DNA from: Candidatus Neoruminococcus faecicola
GTDB taxonomy: Bacteria; Bacillota; Clostridia; Oscillospirales; Ruminococcaceae
Assembly (NCBI GenBank): GCA_904398325.1
Contig: CAJFPC010000028.1
Location: 1-41,830, forward strand
Length of the DNA stretch: 41,830 nt
Direction: 5' to 3'
This document shows, one piece after another, positions 17,479 through 24,010 of the stretch. Every line of letters starts with the position of its first letter. The stretch's first letter is position 1. The position numbers and the translations under genes are program-made. The notes beneath the pieces were generated by a model. The model had not been told where the DNA came from. It was given only the letters and a program-made list of their open reading frames with translations, and did not search any database.

Positions 17479-19584
17479 ATGAAATTATCTGCGGAAACAC
17501 TGCTCAAACAGATTGCCTCTTTTAAGCGCAAGACCTTCACGCCCCAGGTGCTGATGAAGAAGCTGGGCGCTTCACCCAAGGAGAAGAAGGCGCTCACCGA
17601 GCTGCTGCACCAGCTGGAAAGCCAGGGCAAGATCTTTGCGATGAAAAGCGGCGGCTACGGCTACTCCAAGGCCTTCGGCTATCAGCTGGGGGAGATGGTG
17701 CGGGTCAACGCCACCTATGGATTCGCCCGGCCCGAGGAGGCGGAGGAGGATGTTTTCATCCCCGGGCGGCTGATGATGGGCGCCCTGGCGGGGGATACGG
17801 TGCTGCTGAAGGAAAAGCCCGGCCGCGGCAACTTAAAGGAGGCCGAGGTCATCGCGGTGGTCAGCCGCAGCGAGCGCAAGCTCAGCGGCAATGTGATCGA
17901 AGAGAATGGCCGGCTGTTTGTCGAGCCGGATGGGGATATGCACCTGCCCCTCTCGGTGGCGCCCCACAAGGAGGGCGGCGCCCGGCCGGGGGACAAGGTG
18001 CTGTTCCGTATCGCCCATTATGGCAAGAGCCACTTTGCCCACCGGGTGGAGATCCTGCGGGTGTTCGGCCAGGCGGACAGCGCCGCCAACTGCGCCGAGG
18101 CGGTCCTGGCCTCCCATGATGTGAGCCGCACCTTCCCCGAGGAGGTGGCCCGCCAGGCCCGGGAAATCGGCGAGGCCGGCATCCATCCCAAAGAGCTGGA
18201 GCACCGCCGCGATCTGCGGGACATGCCCATTTTCACCATCGACGGGGCGGATACCAAGGATATCGACGACGCCGTCTCGGTGGAAGAGCGCCCGGACGGC
18301 TGGCGGCTGGGGGTGCACATTGCGGATGTTTCCTATTATGTGACCCCGAAGAGCCCGCTGGATGAGGAGGCCTACGAGCGCGGCACCTCCATCTATTTTG
18401 CAGACAGCGTCATCCCCATGCTGCCGCCGGAGCTTTCCAACGGGATCTGTTCCCTCAACCCCGGCGAGGACCGGCTGGCCTTCAGCTGCTTTATCGACAT
18501 CAGCCCCGAAGGGGAGATGACCGGCTATGAGCTGGCCAAAACGGTGATCCGTTCCCGGGTGAAGGGTGTTTATCAGGAGCTCAACGATTACCTGGACGGC
18601 CGCCCCGGCGAGGGCTTTGAGGAAAAATACCGGGAGGTGCTGCCCGAGCTGGGGCCGATGGTGCGGCTGTATCATCTGCTGCGGCAGCGGCATTTCGACC
18701 GGGGCGCCATCAATCTGGAATCCACCGAGAGCAAGATCATTGTGGGCCCCGACGGCCGTGCGGTGGATATTAAAAAGCGGGTGCAGGGCGAAACGGAGCA
18801 GATGATCGAGGAATTTATGCTTATGGCCAACCAGGCGGTGGCCACCTTTGCCATCGAGAAGGAGCTGCCCTTTGTCTTTCGGGTGCATGAGTATCCGCCG
18901 GAGCAGAAGGTCACCGCTTTGAAAGAGACCCTCACCGCACTGAATATCGACAACCGGAACGTCAAGCTGAAAAGCGAGCCGGCGGTGCTGGCCGGGATTC
19001 TGGAATCGGTCAAGGGCACCCAGAAGGAGCAGGTGGTCAACGCCCTGATCCTGCGCTCTATGGCCAAGGCCCGGTATGACAGCCAGAACCTGGGCCACTA
19101 CGGCCTGGTGCTGAAAAATTACTGCCATTTCACTTCGCCCATCCGCCGGTATGCGGATCTGGCCATTCACCGCATCCTCAGCGCTTTTCTGGCGGGCAGC
19201 CCGCTGGAGAAGATCCAGAAGCGCTTCGGCCGCTTTGCCGCTGATGCGGCGGCTCAGGCCAGCCAGCGGGAGCTGGTGGCGGTGGAGATCGAGCGCGACT
19301 GCGAGGATTGCTACAAGGCGGAGTATATGTCCCGCTTTATTGGCTACAGCTACGATGGGGTGATCTCCGGCGCCGCCAACCAGGGCCTTTATGTGGAGCT
19401 GGAAAACAGCGTGGAAGGCCTGGTTGCCGCCAGCCGCCTGCCAGACGGCATGGAGTACGACGGGGCGGTCAGCTTTGCCAACGGCCCCGACCATCTGACG
19501 GTGGGGCAGCCGCTGCGGGTGAAGGTGCTTTCCTGCAATATTCCCATGGGCCATGTGGATTTTGACATCGCTTATTCCGATTAA
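17479..19584 (+). CDS. rnr: Ribonuclease R
   Basis: RNase R is a 3'-5' exonuclease that degrades structured RNA and acts in mRNA and rRNA quality control. The 701-aa protein has an N-terminal helix-turn-helix (LLKQIASFKRKTFTPQVL), cold-shock OB domains (VRVNATYGFARPEE), the RNB catalytic domain with DTKDIDDAV near residue 258, and a C-terminal S1 domain (YDGVISGAANQGLYVELE). It lacks the long Lys-rich tail of E. coli RNase R. In many relatives smpB and tmRNA follow; here a terminator and an acetyltransferase on the other strand follow instead. Confidence 0.96.
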   Translation: MKLSAETLLKQIASFKRKTFTPQVLMKKLGASPKEKKALTELLHQLESQGKIFAMKSGGYGYSKAFGYQLGEMVRVNATYGFARPEEAEEDVFIPGRLMMGALAGDTVLLKEKPGRGNLKEAEVIAVVSRSERKLSGNVIEENGRLFVEPDGDMHLPLSVAPHKEGGARPGDKVLFRIAHYGKSHFAHRVEILRVFGQADSAANCAEAVLASHDVSRTFPEEVARQAREIGEAGIHPKELEHRRDLRDMPIFTIDGADTKDIDDAVSVEERPDGWRLGVHIADVSYYVTPKSPLDEEAYERGTSIYFADSVIPMLPPELSNGICSLNPGEDRLAFSCFIDISPEGEMTGYELAKTVIRSRVKGVYQELNDYLDGRPGEGFEEKYREVLPELGPMVRLYHLLRQRHFDRGAINLESTESKIIVGPDGRAVDIKKRVQGETEQMIEEFMLMANQAVATFAIEKELPFVFRVHEYPPEQKVTALKETLTALNIDNRNVKLKSEPAVLAGILESVKGTQKEQVVNALILRSMAKARYDSQNLGHYGLVLKNYCHFTSPIRRYADLAIHRILSAFLAGSPLEKIQKRFGRFAADAAAQASQRELVAVEIERDCEDCYKAEYMSRFIGYSYDGVISGAANQGLYVELENSVEGLVAASRLPDGMEYDGAVSFANGPDHLTVGQPLRVKVLSCNIPMGHVDFDIAYSD

Positions 19585-19585
19585 A

Positions 19586-19613
19586 AAAAGCCCCCGAATC
19601 GGGGGCTTTTTCC
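19586..19613 (+). terminator. Terminator after rnr
   Basis: AAAAAGCCCCCG and CGGGGGCTTTTT pair around a 3-4 nt loop. A and T runs on both sides make it potentially bidirectional. Confidence 0.9.
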
Positions 19614-19720
19614 GTTTTTACCGCCGAAAAAGCGGATATTTTGTAAATTTTGATAATATTTATACAAATTGGATATTTTCTCCGGCCTGGAAAGGCCCAT
19701 CGGCGGAATCTCCCTGTGCA

Positions 19721-19746
19721 AAAAGCCCCTGCTCCGGGGCTTTTTT
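19721..19746. terminator. Bidirectional terminator after the GNAT gene
   Basis: AAAAGCCCC and GGGGCTTTT pair with a short loop; an A-run and a T-run flank it. It terminates the minus-strand acetyltransferase gene and would also stop plus-strand transcripts. Confidence 0.8.
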
Positions 19747-19757
19747 GCATCAATGGG

Positions 19758-20216
19758 TCAGGCTTTTGAAGCAGCGGGCTGGGACAAGCCGGCCAGATCC
19801 TTTTCCATCAGGATATGGGGGCAGTTTTCTTCCAGATAAGATTCGCCGACGGTGTGGTAGCCGCACTTCTCATAAAAGGGAACCGCTTGCATCTGAGCGC
19901 TGAGACGGGTGGTTTTGGCGCCGCTTTCCACCGCCTTGATCTCCATGACAATGAGGGCCAGCCGTCCCAGCCCCCTGCCGCGGAAGGCTTTTTTTACCGC
20001 CAGGCGCCCCAGGTGCCAGCAGGCGGGGTCCTCCTCGGCAAAGCAGCGGCCGCAGGCGACGGGCAGCGTCTCCTCATACAGCACCAGATGGCTGGCGCGG
20101 TCGTCGATCTCGTCAAATTCGTCCTGAAAATGCTGTTCGTCGCAAAAAACCTCCTGCCGCAGCGCCAGGGCATCGGCAGCATCCTTCTTGTTTTCATACC
20201 AGCGATGGTAGATCAT
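19758..20216 (-). CDS. GNAT-family N-acetyltransferase (ElaA-like)
   Basis: This is an acetyl-CoA-dependent acyltransferase of unknown substrate. The 152-aa protein shows the acetyl-CoA loop FRGRGLGRLAL, the N-terminal signature of the ElaA-like subgroup (EVFCDEQHFQDEFDEIDD) and the C-terminal FYEKCGYHTVG motif. The ATG at 20216 has only a distant AAGGAAAGGA site, so initiation may be weak. It has its own promoter and terminator and stands alone. The exact substrate cannot be read from sequence. Confidence 0.88.
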   Translation of the reverse strand: MIYHRWYENKKDAADALALRQEVFCDEQHFQDEFDEIDDRASHLVLYEETLPVACGRCFAEEDPACWHLGRLAVKKAFRGRGLGRLALIVMEIKAVESGAKTTRLSAQMQAVPFYEKCGYHTVGESYLEENCPHILMEKDLAGLSQPAASKA

Positions 20217-20268
20217 GGTGTTTTTTCATCCTTTCCTTGGGGATCGGCCGGTTCGGCCAAACAAAACC

Positions 20269-20297
20269 AGTATAGCACAAACCGTCCCTGCCGCCAA
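20269..20297 (-). promoter_or_regulatory. sigma-A promoter of the GNAT gene
   Basis: On the minus strand: TTGGCG, a 17-bp spacer and TATACT, about 55 bases upstream of the ATG. Confidence 0.6.
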
Positions 20298-20301
20298 GGT
20301 G

Positions 20302-20562
20302 TCAGACGGCGCAGATCAGGTTCATGAGAAACAGCAGCACCACCCCGGGCAGGCCCAGCACGCCGCTGACCGCCAGAGAGCAGAGGTTGACCGGAAGCCC
20401 CACGCCGGTGACGGCGGCAGCCAGGTTGACCAGCGCCATGCTGCCCCAGCCGGTGGCCAGAGAAAAGCCAATGCTTTTTAAAATCCCCTTTGCAAAGCGC
20501 ATGCAGACCAGCACCGCCAGAATGGCGCCGATGGCCAGCATGCCATAGCCTTCCATGCCCAT
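20302..20562 (-). CDS. bofA: BofA-family sporulation membrane protein
   Basis: BofA is a membrane protein of the forespore outer membrane that, in Bacillus, holds the SpoIVFB protease inactive and so delays pro-sigma-K processing. The 86-aa protein has hydrophobic segments near residues 5-22, 33-52 and 66-84 and the family signature GLPVNLCSLAVSGVLGLPGV. The start at 20562 follows AGGAGG by 7 bases; the frame is open further upstream into the rnpB terminator. Finding it supports a sporulation programme with sigma-K control. It lies between the RNase P RNA and an acetyltransferase. Confidence 0.88.
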   Translation of the reverse strand: MGMEGYGMLAIGAILAVLVCMRFAKGILKSIGFSLATGWGSMALVNLAAAVTGVGLPVNLCSLAVSGVLGLPGVVLLFLMNLICAV

Positions 20563-20584
20563 GGCGTCCCCTCCTGTTCGGTGC

Positions 20585-20592
20585 AGTATATG
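20585..20592 (-). promoter_or_regulatory. Candidate sigma-E-type -10 of bofA
   Basis: CATATACT on the minus strand matches 7 of 8 positions of the Bacillus sigma-E -10 consensus CATACANT and lies 22 bases before the bofA start. The corresponding -35 is poor. bofA is a sigma-E gene in B. subtilis, so the match is plausible but short. Confidence 0.35.
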
Positions 20593-20625
20593 CCGCCGGG
20601 CGGGAAAAAAGACATGCCGCCAAAG

Positions 20626-20655
20626 AAAAAAGGCCCCGGGACTTCCCCGAGGCCG
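20626..20655 (-). terminator. Terminator of RNase P RNA
   Basis: On the minus strand GGCCTCGGG pairs with CCCGGGGCC (one G-T type mismatch region) and is followed by a T6 run, directly after the rnpB 3' end. Confidence 0.8.
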
Positions 20656-20666
20656 GCCTGCCAAAA

Positions 20667-21011
20667 GGCGAGCAAGTCGATAAGCCGAGTTCTGTCGTGG
20701 ACAACGATCTATCTACGCGCACTGTCGCCAGAACGCTTGAGCCGCCTCCGGGACGGGCGGGCCACCCATAAGTCCCATACGGGCGTTGCTTCGGATAGGG
20801 TTTACATGGCAGCGCAGTCTCCTGCGCTCCGGTGAGCTCTTACCTCGCCTTTCCACCCTTGCTCCGCCAAAAGGCGGGGCGGTATCTCTCTGTTGCACTT
20901 TCCCTGAAGTCGCCTTCGGCTGCCGTTAGCAGCTATCCTGCCCTGTGAAGCTCGGACTTTCCTCACGCGCCGCCCATTAGGCGGCGCCCGCCGCTGTCTT
21001 GCTTACTCGCA
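20667..21011 (-). ncRNA. rnpB: RNase P RNA (class A type)
   Basis: This is the catalytic RNA of RNase P, which removes 5' leaders of pre-tRNAs. Read on the minus strand, the conserved 5' block GAGGAAAGTCCGAGC (complement of 20950-20964) is followed by a CACAGGGCAGGATAGC-type segment and GGGAAAGTGCAACAGAGA. The 3' end has the conserved GACAGAACTCGGCTTATC. Helix P1 is formed by GCGAGTAAG at the 5' end and CTTGCTCGC at the 3' end, which sets the ends at about 21010 and 20668. Length is about 345 nt. Its own strong promoter and terminator frame it. Confidence 0.95.
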
Positions 21012-21017
21012 AACAGT

Positions 21018-21046
21018 ATTGTACCCTGCGTCCGCCCAATTGTCAA
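21018..21046 (-). promoter_or_regulatory. Strong sigma-A promoter of rnpB
   Basis: On the minus strand: TTGACA, 17 bp, TACAAT. The expected start point 7 bases downstream coincides with the 5' end of helix P1. Confidence 0.88.
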
Positions 21047-21153
21047 CCGCCGCCGGATTGGGGGAGCATACGGAAGATTCCTGCAAATTTCAGGCGGATT
21101 AGAGTTGATTGGCAGCTTTTTAGAAAAAAACTGAAAAAATCCCCCTGCGCCGA

Positions 21154-21182
21154 TTGCAAATCAGCGGAGAAAACGGTATAAT
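21154..21182 (+). promoter_or_regulatory. sigma-A promoter of ilvE
   Basis: TTGCAA at 21154, 17 bp, perfect TATAAT at 21177. It leaves a transcribed leader of about 210 nt before the ilvE start. Confidence 0.7.
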
Positions 21183-21398
21183 AATGCCAGTTTCACCGAA
21201 AGAATTCTCAGGTGCAGCCCGCGGAGGAGAAGCCCTCTTGGGAAAACTAACCAAAAACCGGCTGCTGGCTGGCTGTGCAGTTGTGAAAAGAGCGGAGATT
21301 TTGAAAGTTTAGCGATTTACTACGCGAAAAAATCTTGCGTGTCCGGTGGATTGGTGCTAAAATAAGCGTCATAAAGGGAAAACGTGAAAGGATGTGCT
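21183..21398 (+). other. ilvE 5' leader, about 210 nt, function unknown
   Basis: This stretch has no convincing gene. It contains short complementary segments (GCAGCC near 21213 with GGCTGC near 21260; ACGC near 21323 with GCGT near 21338). I could not find the T-box signature AGGGTGGNACCGCG or a standard terminator hairpin with T-run. The part CACCGAAAGAATTCTCAGGT resembles the 3' portion of a glycine aptamer but lacks the rest. A regulatory role is suggested only by its length. Confidence 0.3.
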
Positions 21399-22469
21399 GT
21401 GAGAATGACTCCCATCAGAATCGAGCGTGCCACAACGCTGAAGCCGAAGCCCACAGATGAGAACAATCTGGGGTTTGGTTCGATTTTTACCGATCATATG
21501 CTGTTAATCAACTATGACGAAGGCCAGGGCTGGCATGATGCCCGCATCGTGCCCTACGGCCCCATTGCGCTGGACCCCGCCGCCATGTGCCTGCACTATG
21601 GCCAGTCGGTGTTCGAGGGCATGAAGGCCTACCGCCATGGCGACGATATCCTGCTGTTCCGGCCGGATGAAAACTTCAAGCGCCTCAATAACTCCAACGA
21701 CCGTCTGTGCATCCCCAAGATGGATGAGCAGCTGCTGATGGATTCCCTGGTAGAGCTGCTGAAGGTGGAGAAGGACTGGATTCCCCATGCCCAGGGCGCG
21801 TCTTTGTATATCCGCCCCTTCATCCTGGCGACGGAGGCAAAATTGGGCGTCAAGCCTTCCGACAGCTATCTGTACCTGGTGATTCTGTCTCCCTCCGGCA
21901 ATTACTATCCCGAGGGGCTCAACCCGGTCAAGATTTATGTGGAAACCGAGTATGTCCGCGCTGTCAAGGGCGGCACCGGCACCGCCAAGACCCCCGGCAA
22001 CTATGCCGCTTCGCTCAAGGCGCAGGATATTGCCCATAAGCTCAATTACACCCAGGTGCTCTGGCTGGATGGCGTGCACCGCAAGTATATCGAAGAAGTG
22101 GGCACCATGAACGTGTTCTTCATGCTGGGCGACACGGTAGTCACGCCGGTGCTGGATGGCAGCGTGCTGCCCGGCATCACCCGCAAATCCACCATTGAGC
22201 TGCTGCAGGAGTGGGGCATCAAGGTGGAGGAGCGCAAGCTCTCTTTGGAAGAAGTGATGGAAGCCGGCAGAAACGGCCAGCTGGTGGAGGCGTTCGGCAC
22301 CGGCACCGCGGCGGTGATTTCCCCCATTGGGGAGCTGCACTGCGGCAAGGAAGAAGTCGTCATCAACGGCGGCAAAATCGGCCCCATCACCCACAAGCTG
22401 TATGATACCCTCACCGGCATCCAGTGGGGCAATATCGAGGGCCCCAAGGGCTGGAGCGTGCGCATTTAA
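21399..22469 (+). CDS. ilvE: Branched-chain amino acid aminotransferase
   Basis: This PLP enzyme interconverts Leu/Ile/Val and their 2-oxo acids with glutamate. The 356-aa protein is of the larger (BCAT-II, fold type IV) kind. The PLP lysine is K197 in GGTGTAKTPGNYAASL, with the family motifs ALHYGQSVFEGMKAYR-like (here LHYGQSVFEGMKAY) and EEVGTMNVFF, EAFGTGTAAVISPIG. I place the start at GTG 21399, 6 bases after AAAGGA; ATG 21405 and GTG 21384 are alternatives. It is followed by its own terminator and then azlCD, a branched-chain amino acid exporter, so the neighbourhood is thematically linked. Confidence 0.94.
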   Translation: MRMTPIRIERATTLKPKPTDENNLGFGSIFTDHMLLINYDEGQGWHDARIVPYGPIALDPAAMCLHYGQSVFEGMKAYRHGDDILLFRPDENFKRLNNSNDRLCIPKMDEQLLMDSLVELLKVEKDWIPHAQGASLYIRPFILATEAKLGVKPSDSYLYLVILSPSGNYYPEGLNPVKIYVETEYVRAVKGGTGTAKTPGNYAASLKAQDIAHKLNYTQVLWLDGVHRKYIEEVGTMNVFFMLGDTVVTPVLDGSVLPGITRKSTIELLQEWGIKVEERKLSLEEVMEAGRNGQLVEAFGTGTAAVISPIGELHCGKEEVVINGGKIGPITHKLYDTLTGIQWGNIEGPKGWSVRI

Positions 22470-22488
22470 CCCATTTTGCAGACAAACG

Positions 22489-22520
22489 GCGGAGGATAGG
22501 CGACTATCCTCCGCTTTTTT
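22489..22520 (+). terminator. Terminator after ilvE
   Basis: GCGGAGGATAG and CTATCCTCCGC form a perfect 11-bp stem with a GCGA loop followed by T6. Confidence 0.93.
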
Positions 22521-22539
22521 GAGTAAAGGAGGATGGCGG

Positions 22540-23244
22540 TTGAAGAAGGCGTTCCGGGCGGCGTTCCCTCATACGGTGCCGGTGATGATGGGGTACCTGT
22601 TTGCGGGGATGGCTTTTGGCCTTATGTATCAGCAGTGCGGATATTCTGTGTGGTGGGCCGGGCTGATGAGCCTAATGGTCTATGCCGGTTCCATGCAGTA
22701 TGTGGCGGTGAATTTTTTTGTGCAGCCGGTGGGCCTGCTGGAGGTGGCGGTGATGACCCTGGCGGTCAATATCCGGCATATTTTTTACGGCCTGTCCTTT
22801 TTGGAGGAATTCCGGCAGGCGGGGCCCAAAAAGCCCTATCTGATCTTTGCTTTGACCGATGAGACCTACTCGCTGCTCTGCTCCGTCAAGGTGCCGGAGG
22901 GGGTGGACCGGGGCAGGATGTTCTTTGCCATCGCTCTTCTGGATCAGTGCTACTGGATTGCCGGCGGCATGCTGGGGGCGGCTGCCGGGTCGCTGATCCC
23001 CTTTGACACCACCGGCATCGACTTTGCCATGACGGGGATGTTCATCGTGATCTTTGTGGAGCAGTGGCTTTCCTTCCCCACCAAGGCGCCGGCGCTCATC
23101 GGGGTGGGCAGCACCCTGGCGGCCTTGTTCCTCTTTGGGCCGGAGGGGCTGATTTTCCCCGCCATGCTTCTGATGGCGGTGCTGCTGCTGGGGATGCGCC
23201 GCCCGCTGGAGAAAAAACTGGAGCAAAAGGAGGGGCAGCCGTGA
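22540..23244 (+). CDS. azlC: AzlC-family branched-chain amino acid exporter, large subunit
   Basis: This is the large membrane subunit of the AzlCD (LIV-E type) branched-chain amino acid export system. The 234-aa protein opens with KKAFRAAFPHTVPVMMGY and is strongly hydrophobic with about seven membrane segments; the family features AFGLMYQQCGYSVWWAGLMS and LAVNIRHIFYGLSF are present. The start is TTG 22540, 7 bases after AAAGGAGG. Its stop overlaps the azlD start as GTGA. It probably depends on read-through of the ilvE terminator or on an unseen promoter. Confidence 0.9.
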   Translation: MKKAFRAAFPHTVPVMMGYLFAGMAFGLMYQQCGYSVWWAGLMSLMVYAGSMQYVAVNFFVQPVGLLEVAVMTLAVNIRHIFYGLSFLEEFRQAGPKKPYLIFALTDETYSLLCSVKVPEGVDRGRMFFAIALLDQCYWIAGGMLGAAAGSLIPFDTTGIDFAMTGMFIVIFVEQWLSFPTKAPALIGVGSTLAALFLFGPEGLIFPAMLLMAVLLLGMRRPLEKKLEQKEGQP

Positions 23245-23576
23245 TTTATTCTGCGGGATATTCGCTGGCGATCATCCTGGTGATGGCCGCCATGACCTTT
23301 TTGACCCGGGCGTTCCCGTTTCTGTTTTTTTCCAAGGGGCGGCAGGTGCCGCAGGTGATTGCTTATCTGGGCAATGTGCTGCCCCCGGCGGTGATAGGGA
23401 TGCTGATCGTCTACAGCCTGCGGGGCACCGATGTGCTGGCCTATCCCTATGGCCTGCCGGAGCTGATGGCGGTCGCAGCCACGGTGCTGCTGCACCTGTG
23501 GCGGCGCAACAACCTGATCAGCATCCTGGGCGGCACGGCGGTGTATATGACGGCGCTGCAGGTGATTTTTGCCTGA
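23241..23576 (+). CDS. azlD: AzlD-family branched-chain amino acid exporter, small subunit
   Basis: This small membrane partner of AzlC has 111 aa and about four hydrophobic segments. The family motif FLTRAFPFLFF with conserved Arg is at residues 20-30, and LPPAVIGMLIVYSLR and LHLWRRNNLISILGGTAVYM follow. GTG 23241 is preceded by AAAGGAGGGG and overlaps the azlC stop (GTGA), which is typical of the pair. Confidence 0.9.
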   Translation: MIYSAGYSLAIILVMAAMTFLTRAFPFLFFSKGRQVPQVIAYLGNVLPPAVIGMLIVYSLRGTDVLAYPYGLPELMAVAATVLLHLWRRNNLISILGGTAVYMTALQVIFA

Positions 23577-23626
23577 GGGGCACCTTTTTTGCCGGCCGGC
23601 ATAGGATACGGGCAGAGGTGATGGCA

Positions 23627-23956
23627 ATGCTGGAGGCAATGGAGGTGCTGGCCGCCGGGCTGGTGGCGGCGTGTTATGGTTTTTCGCGCGTGGTGCGCCG
23701 GCAGAACTGGCGGGGCGAGCGGCCGGCCCCGGGGATCTATGTGCTGCCGCTGTGGGGGGAGATCCCTCAGGTGGAGGCGTATGTGGATGGGATTTATCAC
23801 GCGCTGCAGCGGGAGGGGAGGATGGTCCAGCGCATGTGCGTGCTGGACTGCGGCATGGACCCCTATACTCGGGCGGCCTGCCGGCTGTGCTGCAAAAGGC
23901 GGGAGATCCCCCTCTGCGACAGCAAAGATTGCAAAGAACTGCTTTATTCGGTATAA
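23627..23956 (+). CDS. Small Cys-rich membrane-anchored protein, unknown
   Basis: I do not recognise this family. The protein of about 109 aa has an N-terminal hydrophobic segment (about residues 4-20, VLAAGLVAACYGFSRVV) followed by a basic stretch. A conserved-looking middle is PGIYVLPLWGEIPQVEAYVDGIYHAL, here noted by its core LPLWGEIPQVEAY, and the tail is rich in cysteine (CVLDCGMDPYTRAACRLCC then CDSKDC), eight Cys in about 45 residues. That pattern could bind metal or form disulfides. Starts at 23621 or 23627 are both possible after GCAGAGG. The recD2 promoter lies in its last codons. Confidence 0.6.
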   Translation: MLEAMEVLAAGLVAACYGFSRVVRRQNWRGERPAPGIYVLPLWGEIPQVEAYVDGIYHALQREGRMVQRMCVLDCGMDPYTRAACRLCCKRREIPLCDSKDCKELLYSV

Positions 23957-23957
23957 T
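23929..23957 (+). promoter_or_regulatory. sigma-A promoter of recD2
   Basis: TTGCAA at 23929, 17 bp, TATAAT at 23952; it overlaps the end of the preceding gene and lies about 55 bases before recD2. Confidence 0.75.
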
Positions 23958-24010
23958 GGGAAGCATGACGGGCCCGATGCCCGGGCAACGCAACAAAGCG
24001 GAGGAAGCAT

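Noticed and set aside
21165..21260. Glycine riboswitch before ilvE
   Set aside because: Only the CCGAAAGAATTCTCAGGT part resembles the aptamer; the GGAGA arm falls inside the promoter and the second aptamer or ghost region is missing.
21184..21312. 42-codon frame beginning MPVSPKEFSG as a leader peptide of ilvE
   Set aside because: Its ATG abuts the -10 TATAAT and would precede the transcription start; it has no ribosome site and no run of branched-chain codons.
21183..21398. T-box leader before ilvE
   Set aside because: No AGGGTGGNACCGCG-type sequence and no antiterminator/terminator pair found.
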